A stretch of 64,000 nt of DNA, from NCBI GenBank assembly GCA_963737225.1, contig CAVTSA010000009.1:62001-126000 (forward strand). The letters are read 5' to 3'. Positions within the stretch are counted from its first letter, which is position 1, and each line of letters starts with the position of its first letter. The stretch comes from CAVTSA01 sp963737225 (GTDB taxonomy: Bacteria > Chloroflexota > Dormibacteria > Dormibacterales > Dormibacteraceae). The notes beneath the pieces are model-generated. The model worked only from the letters and a program-made list of their open reading frames with translations, was not told the origin of the DNA and ran no database searches. Below, one piece after another: positions 36,960-46,409 of this stretch. The position numbers and the translations under genes were made by a program.

Positions 36960-38075
36960 CTAGTCGATGTTGATCGCCTCGCGCAGCTTCTCGAAGAATC
37001 CCTTGCTCACCTTCTCCGGCTTGCCGGTGAGACCGCCGAGGTGCCGGAGATGGTTGCGCTGGTCCTCGTTCAGCGACTTCGGGACCACGACCTTGACGAC
37101 GACGTACTCGTCCCCCCGCCGGCTTCGCCGCAGGTACGGCATCCCCTTGCCGGGCAGCCGGAACGTCTGGCCGTACTGCGTCCCCGGTGGCACCGTGACC
37201 GCCACCGGCCCGTCCAGCGTGGGCACCTCGACGCTGTCACCCAGCGCCGCCTGCACGATGTTGATGCTGAGCTCGTAGCTGACGTCGGTTCCGTCGCGCT
37301 TGAGCACCGGATGCGGCCGGACCCGGATCGCCACGTAGAGGTCACCGGGAGGCCCCCCGCGGTAGCCGGCCTCACCTTCACCGTTGAGCCGGATCTGAGC
37401 CCCGGTGTCGACGCCGGCCGGGACCTGGAGCTCCAGGTGACGCCGCTGCTTGACCCTCCCCTGGCCCTGGCACTCCTGGCAGGGCGAGCGAAGGATCCGG
37501 CCCTCGCCGCCGCAGGTCGGGCAGGCGATGATGTTGACCATCGAGCCGAAGATGGTCTGCGCCTGACGCCGGACCTGACCGGTGCCGCCGCAGCCGGGGC
37601 AGGTGTCGAAGCCGGTTCCGGGCTCCGCACCGCTGCCGGAGCAGTGCTCGCAGGTCGCGAGCCGCGGCACCTCGATCTCCCGCTGAGTACCGGTGAACGC
37701 CTCCTCGAACTCGATCGTGAGGTCGAGCCGCAGATCGTCGCCGCGGACCGAGCGCTGGCGCGGCCCCCGCACTCCGACGCCGCCGAAGAAGCTCTCGAAG
37801 ATGTCGCCGAAGTCGAATCCTTCGGGACCGGCGAACCCGGCACTGTTGAGGCCGGCGTGGCCGAACCGATCGTACTGACGGCGCTTCTCCGGGTTGGAGA
37901 GCACGCCGTACGCTTCCGAGACTTCCTTGAACTTCTCGGCCGCGTCGGCGTCCTCGGGGTTGCGGTCCGGGTGGAACTGAAGCGCCAGCTTGCGGAACGC
38001 GCGCTTCAACTCGTCGGGACTGACGTTCCGGCCGACGCCCAGAACCTCGTAGTAGTCGCGCTTGACCGAGGCCAT
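36960..38075 (-). CDS. dnaJ: Chaperone protein DnaJ
   Basis: A 371-residue type I DnaJ. The J domain is at residues 5-70 with the HPD triad (LALQFHPDRNPED), followed by a Gly/Phe region with FDFGDIFESFFGG. Four zinc-binding repeats are present (CEHCSGSG, CPGCGGTG, CPTCGGEG, CQECQGQG), then two peptide-binding domains. It stimulates the DnaK ATPase. It follows grpE by 8 bases; dnaK is not in the cluster. Confidence 0.96.
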   Translation of the reverse strand: MASVKRDYYEVLGVGRNVSPDELKRAFRKLALQFHPDRNPEDADAAEKFKEVSEAYGVLSNPEKRRQYDRFGHAGLNSAGFAGPEGFDFGDIFESFFGGVGVRGPRQRSVRGDDLRLDLTIEFEEAFTGTQREIEVPRLATCEHCSGSGAEPGTGFDTCPGCGGTGQVRRQAQTIFGSMVNIIACPTCGGEGRILRSPCQECQGQGRVKQRRHLELQVPAGVDTGAQIRLNGEGEAGYRGGPPGDLYVAIRVRPHPVLKRDGTDVSYELSINIVQAALGDSVEVPTLDGPVAVTVPPGTQYGQTFRLPGKGMPYLRRSRRGDEYVVVKVVVPKSLNEDQRNHLRHLGGLTGKPEKVSKGFFEKLREAINID

Positions 38076-38083
38076 GGACGGCG

Positions 38084-38689
38084 CTAGGTGGCCTTCTTGG
38101 CCGGCGTGCGCGCCACCGACACCAGTGCCGGGCGCAGGATCCGGTCGTGGATGCGGTACCCGCGCCGCAGCTCCTTGACGACGGTGTCCTCCGGCAGGTC
38201 GGCCGACTCCTCGGTGCCGATCGCCTCGTGCAGCTTGGGGTCGAACGGGGCGCCGACCGCCTCGATCGTCTCCACGCCTACCGACTGCAGTGCCTCCTGC
38301 AGCTTCTGGGCGGTCATCCGGACGCCTTTGAGCCAGTTGCTGTCGATCCCCTCGGGCGCGTGCTCGAGCACGCGCTCGAAGTCGTCGAGCACGGGCAGCA
38401 GGCGCTCGGCGAGCGACGCGGACGCGTACTGAAGCAGCTCCAACCGCTCCTGGCGAACGCGCTTCTTGAAGTTGTCGAAATCGGCGGCCAGCCTGAGGTG
38501 GCGGCTGTTCGCCTCCTCGATCAGCTCCTCCGCGTGCAGCATCGCCTCAGCACTCGCCCTGGTCGAGTCATCGCCGCCGGCAGCGGCGGCCGCCCCGGCC
38601 GGGTTCTCGTCGACGATTCCGTTCTCGCTGGTCGCCCGTGGGGCTTCGTCTTGCGGCAGGTTCTTCCTGCGGTCAAAGTCGTTGGGCAT
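38084..38689 (-). CDS. grpE: Nucleotide exchange factor GrpE
   Basis: A 201-residue GrpE with a disordered acidic N terminus, a long helix (HAEELIEEANSRHLRLAADF, DNFKKRVRQERLELLQYAS) and the C-terminal beta domain (PFDPKLHEAIGTEES, VVKELRRGYRIHDRILRPAL). It releases ADP from DnaK. ATG 38689 has AGGAAG just upstream; the frame extends further without similarity. It lies between hrcA and dnaJ. Confidence 0.94.
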   Translation of the reverse strand: MPNDFDRRKNLPQDEAPRATSENGIVDENPAGAAAAAGGDDSTRASAEAMLHAEELIEEANSRHLRLAADFDNFKKRVRQERLELLQYASASLAERLLPVLDDFERVLEHAPEGIDSNWLKGVRMTAQKLQEALQSVGVETIEAVGAPFDPKLHEAIGTEESADLPEDTVVKELRRGYRIHDRILRPALVSVARTPAKKAT

Positions 38690-38846
38690 TTTCTTCCTGA
38701 TTGATACCGCCGCCGAGGGTACGGCTAAACGGCTCCGATCAATTCTCTCTGAACGCCCCCACCCATTGCGGCCCCGTCCCATACGAAACGGTTCTCATCG
38801 ACCGCCGAATGCCCGCCGCTCCACGCGAGACAGGCACCATCGAAGG

Positions 38847-39857
38847 TCAGGACTCGACCATGCGCTCGCTCGCCGACCGCGCCACCGCACGCAGCCGGCC
38901 CACGATCTTGCCGTACTCCATCCGGGTGGGACCGATCGCCCCGACCACGCCGCGCAGCCGGCGGCTCGGCCCGTAGGTGGTGAGGACGACCGTGGTCGAG
39001 CGAAGCTGCTGCGTCCGGTGCTCGGACCCGATCACGATCGCGAGGTCGGTCTCCCGTGCCAGGTCCTTCAGCAGCGCCGCCAGGAGGCGGGTCTCCTCCA
39101 GCACCTCCAGCACCTCGTGCAGACGCATCGCGTCGGCGAACTCCGGCTGCTGCAGCAGGTTGCGCACCCCGTCGTGGACGACCAGCGTGCCCGCCCCGTC
39201 GTCGAAGTCACGCAAGGCGTCGGCGAGCCGGCTCAACACCTCCGACTCCAGCGGGTCGAGCGCGAGCGCGCTCCGGTCCTGGACGTCCTGGCGGTCCTTG
39301 CCCAGCAGCTCCTGGTTGAAGGCGGCGGCCAGCTCACTCAACCGAGGCTGGTCGGCAGGCGTCTGCAGGGACAGCACCCGCTGCCGGAGCAGGTTGCCCT
39401 CGACGAGCAGGATCAGCAGCACCTCGGTGCCCTCCAGCGCGACCAGGTCGACGTGCTTGACCCTCGCTCGTGGGCCGGTGGGCGCGCTGACCACGGCCGC
39501 CGTGCCGGTCACGCGTGCCGTTACCGTGGCCATCCGCTCGGTCAGCGCCTGGGGCTCGGCGGGGGCCGACTGGAGCTCAAGCTCGATGTAGGACTCGACG
39601 CCCGCCGGGACCGCCTCCAGGTCCATCAGGAAGTCCACGAAGTAGCGGTACCCGAGATCGGTCGGACGCCGGCCGGCGGAGGCGTGTGGCTGCTCCAGGT
39701 ACCCCCGTTCGACCAGGTCGGCGAGCTCGTTGCGGATCGTCGCAGAGCTCAGCTTGTCGAAGTGGCGGGCGACCAGCGATCGGGATCCGACCGGAACGCC
39801 GGACACGGTGAACTCGGTCACCACCGCCTTCAAGACGTCCTGCTTGCGCTGCTCCAT
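38847..39857 (-). CDS. hrcA: Heat-inducible transcription repressor HrcA
   Basis: A 336-residue HrcA. The winged helix is at about residues 1-75 (VGSRSLVARHFDKLSSATIR and NELADLVERGYLEQPHASAG), followed by the GAF-like domain and the C-terminal IGPTRMEYGKIVGRLRAVA. HrcA represses chaperone genes at CIRCE elements, but no CIRCE sequence is visible near this gene or grpE. The 157-base gap to grpE may hold a separate promoter. Confidence 0.94.
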   Translation of the reverse strand: MEQRKQDVLKAVVTEFTVSGVPVGSRSLVARHFDKLSSATIRNELADLVERGYLEQPHASAGRRPTDLGYRYFVDFLMDLEAVPAGVESYIELELQSAPAEPQALTERMATVTARVTGTAAVVSAPTGPRARVKHVDLVALEGTEVLLILLVEGNLLRQRVLSLQTPADQPRLSELAAAFNQELLGKDRQDVQDRSALALDPLESEVLSRLADALRDFDDGAGTLVVHDGVRNLLQQPEFADAMRLHEVLEVLEETRLLAALLKDLARETDLAIVIGSEHRTQQLRSTTVVLTTYGPSRRLRGVVGAIGPTRMEYGKIVGRLRAVARSASERMVES

Positions 39858-39918
39858 GCTGCTCCCGCTCCGATCCTACCCGCGTCCTACCCGCGCGCAT
39901 GCTAGGGGCAACGCCACG

Positions 39919-41024
39919 ATGCGACCCACCCGGCACCTCTACATCCACATCCCCTTCTGCCGGCACAAGTGCGGCTACTGCGATTTCAACGTCTATGCGC
40001 GCCAGGAGCGGCTGATGCCGGAGTTCGTGGACGCGCTCGTGCGCGAGCTGCGCTGGGCGGCCTCCCACCTCGCCTTCGCCCCCCTGCGCACGGTCTACAT
40101 CGGTGGCGGGACGCCCAGCGTCCTGCCGGCGCCGCTGGCCGCCCGCCTGCTGGCGGCGGTCCCCCAGGTCTTCACCCTGGCGCCGGGTGCCGAGGTGACG
40201 TTGGAAGCCAATCCGGCGACCACCGATCCCCAGAAGCTGGAGGTGTGGCGCGAGGGTGGCGTCAACCGCCTCAGCCTGGGCGTTCAGGGCTTCGATCCTC
40301 GCGCCCTGGCCGTGCTGGAGCGGAGGGAGGACGGCGCCCAGGCCGTGCGCGCGCTGCGCCAGGCTCGAGCGGCCGGCTTCGACAACGTCTCTCTCGATCT
40401 CATCTACGCGGTGCCCGGGCAGTCCGACGCCTCGTGGGTGTCGACCGTGGAGCGCGCCGCGGCCCTGGGCCCTGAACATCTCTCCTGCTACGCGCTCCAG
40501 TTCGAGGAGGGGACGCTGCTCTACCGGCGATTGCGGGAAGGCCGCCTGCGACAGGTGCCCGCAGACGGGCAGTGGGACCTCCAGCAGGAGGCGGACACCG
40601 TGCTGCGCCGCTACGGCTTCCGCCGGTACGAGGTCTCCTCCTGGGCGCGACCAGGACGCCGGTCGCGCCACAACAGCGCGTACTGGGCTTGCCGGCCGTA
40701 CTACGGTGCCGGCCCCGGGGCCCACTCCTACGGGCGGACGGGCGGTTCCGCCCGTCGCTGGTGGAACGTGCGGCGCCCGCGCGATTACATCCTTCGCTCC
40801 CCCTGGTCGAGGAGGGGCACGAAGACCTGGACGGCGAGGTGGTGCAGGCGGAACGGCTGCTGCTCGGGCTGCGCACCGTCCGCGGCGTGGCGCGGACGAA
40901 GGGCTTCGATCCACAGCTGAACCGCCTGGCCGGCGCCGGCCTGGTCCGCCTGAGCCCGGGCTGGGTGGCGCCCACCGAGCGCGGCCTGGATCTCCACAAT
41001 CAGATCGCCCTCGAGGTCCTCTGA
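39919..41024 (+). CDS. hemW: HemW, radical-SAM heme chaperone, one-base frameshift
   Basis: The radical-SAM cluster motif HIPFCRHKCGYCDF is near the N terminus, followed by YIGGGTPSVLP, LGVQGFDPRALAVL and the HNSAYWACRPYYGAGPGAHS region. The main frame breaks after WNVRRPRDYI. The proper C terminus (VEEGHEDLDGEVVQAERLLL, GVARTKGFDPQLNRLAGAGL) continues in the next frame to 41024. One C missing from the CCCCC run at 40799-40803 explains it; the corrected length is 368. HemW carries heme and was earlier called an oxygen-independent coproporphyrinogen oxidase-like protein. The gene diverges from hrcA, a common arrangement. Confidence 0.9.
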
Positions 41025-41201
41025 AACCAGCTTCGACAGACGCACCGATCTGATGTGACCCCCATATCAGAACCGTCCGGGTCTTCAGCGATGCTGCGCT
41101 CGAGCGCGCGTACGTCGAGTTCGACAGGTGCCGCCCCACCCCTCCGAACCCTTACCTGTCAAAGGTGGTCTTGGGGAATCTCGGGAGGCTACGCTTCTCC
41201 C

Positions 41202-41642
41202 GTGAGCACCACACCTCCCGACAACGAGCTCTCGTCCTCCGACGTCGCGGCGCCCGAGTACCTGGCGCAGGTCATCGCGGCAGCCGGCGAGGCTGCCTCG
41301 GGACTGTCCGGCGGGGCCTCGGCCGGGTGGCGCAGGGAGGCCTACAAGATCATCCTCGGAGGCATCCTCCAGGACGCTGTCGACAACGGCACCGCGCCGC
41401 CCGACGAGCAGGACACCGAGAACCTGAAGAGCTTCGTCACGGCGGCGAGCGCAGCCGCCTTGGCGGCCCCCGACGACCTGCGCGACGACACGTTCTCGGT
41501 GGTGCTGCAGACGCTCACCGACGACTGGGTCGTGAACTGGAACGCCCTCCCCGACGATCTCGCCGATCTGGTGGAGGAAGAGGAAGAGGAGGAGGCGGAA
41601 GAAGGGGAAGAGGGCGAGGAGGACGACGACGACCGCGACTGA
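41202..41642 (+). CDS. Hypothetical protein with acidic tail
   Basis: A 146-residue soluble protein. The first 115 residues are helical (PEYLAQVIAAAGEAASGLSG, WRREAYKIILGGILQDAVDN), and the last about 30 are nearly all Glu, Asp and Gly. A GTG start at 41202 follows a GGGAGG stretch. No family recognised. The acidic tail could bind basic proteins or metals, but that is a guess. It is convergent with the next gene, 15 bases away. Confidence 0.55.
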   Translation: MSTTPPDNELSSSDVAAPEYLAQVIAAAGEAASGLSGGASAGWRREAYKIILGGILQDAVDNGTAPPDEQDTENLKSFVTAASAAALAAPDDLRDDTFSVVLQTLTDDWVVNWNALPDDLADLVEEEEEEEAEEGEEGEEDDDDRD

Positions 41643-41657
41643 GCCGCCTGTCCCCGG

Positions 41658-42452
41658 TTAGGGGGTCGAAGGCGCCGCGGCCTGCGCCGGTGAGGGCGCG
41701 GTGGCCGGAGACGACGCCGTGGAGGGGGTTGGCGACGGCACCGTCGTCGGCGTGGCGGTCGGGGACGGCGCGGGGGTGGCGGTCGGGGTCGGCTCCGTGC
41801 TCGGGGTCGCGGCCGGGGTGTCCTGACTGTGGGGCGAGGTCGGGGCCGTGCCGCCGCAGCGGCCGATCACGCAGCCTGCGCTGGGCCCGCTGCTGCTGCT
41901 CCCGATGCCCCACACGTTGGTCAGGGAGTGCCCACTCAGGAACTGGAAGAGGACGACCGCCATCACCGCGAGGAGGAAGGCCCCCGCGGCCGTCACCACC
42001 GCCTTGCCGGCCAGCGGCAGGTCCGCGAACCACGCCTGAGCCTGGTCCAGGCGTGCCCGCCAGCCGCTGCGAGGCGGGCGCGACACTCGCACCGGCACCG
42101 GTGGCGCCGTCCTCGGATGCCGGTAGCTCCAGGCTGCGGGAGGCGCCCCGACCGGGGGTGCGCCGGCCACCGTCCTCCCCGAGGGGCGAACCTGCGATGG
42201 ATCCGCCTGATGGAGGTGCGCGTAGCGCTCCACGCGGCGCCGCGCCTGCCGCATCGTGTGCGCGTACACCGCGACCCCGACGGTGGACACGGCGCTGCCG
42301 ACCGCGGTGCCGACATACGTCCCCGCGACCCCGAACTTGGACAGAATCACCGCCGAGGTGATCGAAGCCAGGACGGCCGCGGTCACCTGGACCGCGCTGA
42401 GCTGGAGTTTGCTGTGCTCCTCGGAGGTGGCGTCGGGTTTTGCGTTTGGCAT
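41658..42452 (-). CDS. Hypothetical two-pass membrane protein with Pro/Thr-rich tail
   Basis: A 264-residue protein. The first hydrophobic region (about 20-60, VTAAVLASITSAVILSKFGV then GTYVGTAVGSAVSTVGVAVY) resembles a membrane hairpin. A basic linker follows, then a second helix (AVVTAAGAFLLAVMAVVLFQ) and an outer tail of about 75 residues rich in Thr, Pro, Ala and Ser that looks like a wall-spanning or O-glycosylated stalk. It has two cysteines (GCVIGRCGG). No family recognised. ATG 42452 was preferred to 42482. Confidence 0.6.
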   Translation of the reverse strand: MPNAKPDATSEEHSKLQLSAVQVTAAVLASITSAVILSKFGVAGTYVGTAVGSAVSTVGVAVYAHTMRQARRRVERYAHLHQADPSQVRPSGRTVAGAPPVGAPPAAWSYRHPRTAPPVPVRVSRPPRSGWRARLDQAQAWFADLPLAGKAVVTAAGAFLLAVMAVVLFQFLSGHSLTNVWGIGSSSSGPSAGCVIGRCGGTAPTSPHSQDTPAATPSTEPTPTATPAPSPTATPTTVPSPTPSTASSPATAPSPAQAAAPSTP

Positions 42453-42557
42453 CAGATCAGTGCGGGCGCACGGAGACATCAATCGGGTGTCGGTACCTGA
42501 GCCTACGAAAGTACGGACGCCGTCCGCGCCCGTGAGGTGGACCGGAACGGGCGCGGC

Positions 42558-43670
42558 TCAGCCGGTGCGCTTCGCCCGGTTCGATCCAGAGGTGCTCGAC
42601 GTCGTTCGCGCGGGCCGGCTGCCCGACGACGGGCGCTTCCTGGTGATTCCGTCGGTCCCCCCGGCCTCTGGCGGCGCCGGGTCGGGCATGGTCGCTTGCG
42701 GCGGCTTCGGTTCCGATTCGGGCGCGAGCGGTTCGATCGGCTCCGCCTCCACCGCAAGGGTCGGGCCGGGTCCCGACGTGCCGGACGTTGTGCGGGTGGA
42801 CCGGCTGCCTGAGGACGTGCGCTTCCTGGTAGCCCCACCCGCTCCGCCCGCCCGTGTTGGCGCCGAGGCCGGCGCGGGCGGCGCCCCCGGTTCCGATTCG
42901 GCCGCGAGCGCCGGCGCTTCGATCGGCTCCGCGTCCGCCGCCGCCGGGATCGGCCCGGAGACCGACGTGCTGGACGAAGTGCGTACGGTCCGGCTCCGCG
43001 AGGACGGACGTTTTGTGGTGGCCGCGCCGGCTCCGCGCGCGCGTGAGGGCGTCGAGGCCGGCGTGGGCGGTGGGGCGTCGGTCTCGGGTTCGGGCACCTG
43101 GGCCAGCATCGGTTGCGTCGGTCCCGCCGGCGCGACCACCTCGCCCTGCGCCTCCGCCGGCTCCGCCAGAGGGGCCGCACCGCTCGGTGGCGCCGAGGGA
43201 GCGGCGCTGCCCGCCGCGCTCGCGATCGACCGGACGAACCCCGCTTGAGCGCGCAGCGTCCGGCGCACCAGCCCGCCCCAGGAGTCCAGCAGCTCCTCCG
43301 CCTCGTCGACACCCCCCTGCTCGCGCAGGACCCCGCGCAAGCGCTCGATGTTCTGCTCCGCCTCGCTCACCCGGCTGCCCAGCTGCTCGTACTCCTGGAG
43401 GAGCGTCTGGTACTCACGGAGCAGCGCCTCGTAGCGAGCCCGGGGGATGACTCCGAGCAGGCCCAGCACCTGCTCCACCGGCTCCACGCCCTTGCCGGAG
43501 GGGGCGCCGGCGCGCGCCAGGAGGCGGGAGACCTCCTCCTTGGTCATGCCGGCAGCGACCGGTACCAGCGCTTCCACCACCTCGGCGGATCCGCGCACCA
43601 GCCACAGCATCCGGCGCCACGCGGCGACCACCGCGGGGTCCACGAAGCCGTCCTTGTCCTGCCGGGCCAT
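42558..43670 (-). CDS. Helical protein with basic repeat tail (phasin-like?)
   Basis: A 370-residue protein. Residues 1-150 are helical (VVAAWRRMLWLVRGSAEVVE; YEALLREYQTLLQEYEQLGS) and could be phasin- or PhaE-like. From about 210 three similar basic repeats follow, each with a KRxSSxSRxxRTxSxTS core spaced about 60-65 residues apart and separated by Ala/Pro/Glu-rich linkers with AEPIEP-like motifs. Such tails resemble histone H1- or PhaF-like DNA-binding tails. Function is unknown; the opposite-strand frame in the same region is a shadow. Confidence 0.6.
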   Translation of the reverse strand: MARQDKDGFVDPAVVAAWRRMLWLVRGSAEVVEALVPVAAGMTKEEVSRLLARAGAPSGKGVEPVEQVLGLLGVIPRARYEALLREYQTLLQEYEQLGSRVSEAEQNIERLRGVLREQGGVDEAEELLDSWGGLVRRTLRAQAGFVRSIASAAGSAAPSAPPSGAAPLAEPAEAQGEVVAPAGPTQPMLAQVPEPETDAPPPTPASTPSRARGAGAATTKRPSSRSRTVRTSSSTSVSGPIPAAADAEPIEAPALAAESEPGAPPAPASAPTRAGGAGGATRKRTSSGSRSTRTTSGTSGPGPTLAVEAEPIEPLAPESEPKPPQATMPDPAPPEAGGTDGITRKRPSSGSRPARTTSSTSGSNRAKRTG

Positions 43671-43908
43671 CAGTCCGTGGGAAGGATACGAGCGGCCCGT
43701 CGACGCCTGGGCTGGGGACCTGAGTCATGCGCGAAGATGTGGCCCTGCGTTGATCGGGGAGTCCGCGGCGCCGGCCGAGTCGCGCCCAGGGTGTTCGCGT
43801 CGTGCGGGCATGCTCCTGGGACAGGAGCCCGAGCCTCCTCCGCCCGGCGAACGGTTCTGCCTGACTTGCCCACAGGCACGGGCGCCGGTGGTCGTTACCA
43901 TTCGCGAG

Positions 43909-44778
43909 GTGACCTTCTGGCAAGCGCTCGTGCTCGCGCTGGTGCAGGGGGCGACGGAGCTCTTCCCGATCTCGTCGCTGGGTCATGCGGTTCTGATCCC
44001 GCCCCTGCTGCACTGGTCGTTCAACGAGAGCGACCCCTCGTTCCTGCCGTTTTTGGTCCTCCTCCACCTTGGCACCGCGGTCGCCCTGCTGATCCTCTAC
44101 TGGCGCGAGTGGGTGATCATCGTGCGCGCCGCCGTCCGGGCCGCCATGCGGGGGCGGATCGAAACCAAGGACGAACGTCTGGCACTTCTGCTGGTCGCTG
44201 CCACCATTCCGGCGGGGATCGTCGGCGTCCTGCTGCAGTCGTTTCTCCAGAAGCTGTTCGCGAACCCGGTGGCGACGTCCGTGTTCCTGTTCTGCAACGG
44301 CCTCGTCCTGCTCGGAGCGGAAGCCCTCCGGCGGCGCGCGGAGCGGCGAGCCCGACTCACGGGCGAGACCAGGCGTGAGCAGGAGAGTCACTTCCGACAG
44401 CTTGAGGAGCTGCATGTGGGCTGGGCGCTCGGCATCGGGTGCTGCCAGGTGCTGGCGCTCATCCCGGGTTTCTCGCGTTCAGGCGTGACCATGGCCGGCG
44501 GCCTGCTCGCCAACCTGAAGCACACCGAGGCGGCGCGGTTCTCGTTCCTGCTGGCCACCCCGATCATCCTGGCCGCCGCGCTCGTCGAGATCCCCGACCT
44601 CTTCCACCGGGGGGTCCCGCTGGGCATGTACAGCATCGCTGCGGTCGTGGCGGGACTCGCTGCCTACTTTTCAGCCCGTTTCCTTCTCCGCTACTTCGAG
44701 TCCGGCCGGCTGGACCCGTACGGGTACTACTGCATGGCGGCTGGAGCGGCCGCGTTCCTGTACTTCACCATTCGCTGA
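43909..44778 (+). CDS. uppP: Undecaprenyl-diphosphatase UppP
   Basis: A 289-residue BacA-family membrane phosphatase that recycles undecaprenyl pyrophosphate for peptidoglycan synthesis and confers bacitracin resistance. The N-terminal signature reads LVQGATELFPISSLGHAVL. The second motif is ALIPGFSRSGVTMAGGLLAN, with catalytic Ser and Arg. About eight helices are present. An 18-residue charged insert (about 143-160) precedes the second motif. GTG 43909 starts right at the conserved N terminus. Confidence 0.93.
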   Translation: MTFWQALVLALVQGATELFPISSLGHAVLIPPLLHWSFNESDPSFLPFLVLLHLGTAVALLILYWREWVIIVRAAVRAAMRGRIETKDERLALLLVAATIPAGIVGVLLQSFLQKLFANPVATSVFLFCNGLVLLGAEALRRRAERRARLTGETRREQESHFRQLEELHVGWALGIGCCQVLALIPGFSRSGVTMAGGLLANLKHTEAARFSFLLATPIILAAALVEIPDLFHRGVPLGMYSIAAVVAGLAAYFSARFLLRYFESGRLDPYGYYCMAAGAAAFLYFTIR

Positions 44779-44795
44779 CGTTTGGAGGTCCATCC

Positions 44796-44984
44796 TTGCG
44801 AATACTTCTCCCCTCTCTGCTGGTGGTGCTCGGCATCATCCTCATCGTCATCGGGGTGCTCTACGCGCTCGGGGTGGTGCATTGGTTCACCACGCCCGGC
44901 GTCCATTACAAGCACGCCATTCTGGCCATCGTGCTGGGCATCCTGGCGTTCGTCGCCGCCAACTTCGCGCGCCGGCGGAGGTAG
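44796..44984 (+). CDS. 62-residue membrane protein
   Basis: A TTG start at 44796 with an excellent TTTGGAGGT site follows uppP by 17 bases. Two hydrophobic helices (ILLPSLLVVLGIILIVIGVL and HAILAIVLGILAFVAANFA) are separated by a polar loop, and the protein ends ARRRR. No family recognised; probably cotranscribed with uppP. Confidence 0.7.
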   Translation: MRILLPSLLVVLGIILIVIGVLYALGVVHWFTTPGVHYKHAILAIVLGILAFVAANFARRRR

Positions 44985-44996
44985 CCATATGAAAGA

Positions 44997-45030
44997 GGAA
45001 GAGCGTAGAGGCCGACCTCCGCGCTCTTCC
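44997..45030. terminator. Hairpin after the uppP operon
   Basis: GGAAGAGCG (44997-45005) pairs with CGCTCTTCC (45022-45030), with an inner AGAGG/CCTCC stem. It lies 12 bases after the stop of the small membrane protein. The following 194 bases up to the glycogen synthase gene hold nothing I recognise. Confidence 0.65.
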
Positions 45031-45224
45031 CTAATCCCACGCCTGCCGTGGCCGCGTCCCTTCGTGCAGGACGCCCACGCTCGTCTGGGTCCTGATTGGT
45101 GCATCCGCCCGAACCGATCGGGCCGATGTGCGCAACAGTATCCGACACGGCTCCCAAATGAGCAACCCCCGAATCGCGGCGCAGACCAATCCCGGCCAAT
45201 CGAAGGGGGACGCTGAGTTCGGGT

Positions 45225-46409
45225 TCAGGAGGACACCAGCTCCCGGTAGAGGTCGGCCGTCTGTCCGGCGATGCGGCTCCAGCTGAACCGGTCGAGGACC
45301 CGCCGGCGACCGCTTTCGCCCATCCGCCGGGCCAAACCGGGTGATTCGAGCACCTCCGTCAGGCGCGCCGCCAGGTCCCCGACGAAGCGGTCCGGATCGC
45401 TCTCCGACCAGTGCACGAGATACCCCGTGTCCGCGGGCACCACGATCTCGGGGATGCCCCCGACGTCCGACGCCACGACCGCGGTTCCGCAGGCCATGGC
45501 TTCCAGGTTGACGATGCCGAACGGCTCGTAGATCGAGGGACAGCAGAAGACCGCCGCACCGCTGAGCAGATGGACGACCTCCGCGCGGGGCAGGATGCCG
45601 TCGATCCAGACCAACCCCGAGCGCTCCCGCTGCACCTGCTCTCGCAATGCGCCGACCTCGGCCGCGATCTCCGGGGTGTCGGGCGCGCCGGCACAGACGA
45701 CGATCTGTGCCGTGCTGGGCAGCGCCGACGACGCGGCCAGCAGGTACGACAGCCCCTTCTGGCGGGTAACCCGGCCGACGAAGATCACGTACGGTCGGGC
45801 GGGGTCGATGCCGTGGCGGCGAAGCGTGGCCGGGTCCATATCGGGCCGGTAGGCGTCAGGGTCGATCCCGTTGTAGATGACCTGGACCCGGGACGGGTCG
45901 AGGGTCGGATAGCAGTCGAGGATGTCCCTCCGCATCCCCTCGGAGACGGCGATCACGCGCGCCGCCCCTTCCAGGCCCGTCTGCTCGCACCAGGAGGAGA
46001 GGTGATACCCACCCCCCAGCTGCTCGACCTTCCACGGCCGCTGCGGTTCCAGGCTGTGCGTCGTGACCACGTGTGGAATGCCCCACGTCAGGTGAGCCAG
46101 GTGTCCGGCCAGGTTCGCGTACCAGGTGTGGCTGTGCACGAGCTGGACTCCCTTGGTCGGGCCCACCATGGCCAGCTGGACCGAAAGCCACCGCAGCGCC
46201 GCCGCCTCCGGCTCCGGCTCGCGCAGCGCCGACCACGGCTGGTGGGCGTGCACACCCGGCTCCTCCCGCGGCGCCCCGACGCATTCGACCTGGACCTGGA
46301 CCAGGTGGCGGAGCTCACGGACCAGGAACTCAACATGGACGCCGGCGCCGCCGTAGATCTCCGGCGGGTACTCGCGGGTCAGGATCGCGACCGAAAGCGG
46401 GTCCTCCAT
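45225..46409 (-). CDS. glgA: Glycogen synthase, GT4 (GlgA/GlgM type)
   Basis: A 394-residue glycosyltransferase family 4 protein like the actinobacterial glycogen synthase, now known in mycobacteria as GlgM, which makes maltose-1-phosphate from ADP-glucose. Motifs: TREYPPEIYGGAGVHVEFL, HSHTWYANLAGHLA, VIYNGIDPDAYRP, VGRVTRQKGLSYLL, and the GT-B EX7E motif in CPSIYEPFGIVNLEAMACG. Its ATG overlaps the glgC stop by one base (TGATG). Whether it elongates glycogen or makes maltose-1-phosphate cannot be told here. Confidence 0.92.
   Translation of the reverse strand: MEDPLSVAILTREYPPEIYGGAGVHVEFLVRELRHLVQVQVECVGAPREEPGVHAHQPWSALREPEPEAAALRWLSVQLAMVGPTKGVQLVHSHTWYANLAGHLAHLTWGIPHVVTTHSLEPQRPWKVEQLGGGYHLSSWCEQTGLEGAARVIAVSEGMRRDILDCYPTLDPSRVQVIYNGIDPDAYRPDMDPATLRRHGIDPARPYVIFVGRVTRQKGLSYLLAASSALPSTAQIVVCAGAPDTPEIAAEVGALREQVQRERSGLVWIDGILPRAEVVHLLSGAAVFCCPSIYEPFGIVNLEAMACGTAVVASDVGGIPEIVVPADTGYLVHWSESDPDRFVGDLAARLTEVLESPGLARRMGESGRRRVLDRFSWSRIAGQTADLYRELVSS

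Noticed and set aside
38690..39918. CIRCE operator near hrcA or grpE
   Set aside because: No TTAGCACTC-N9-GAGTGCTAA or close variant is visible on either side of hrcA.
42256..43248. 330-residue plus-strand open frame
   Set aside because: Low-complexity shadow of the Ala/Pro-rich repeat protein on the minus strand, which has a good helical head and a natural start.
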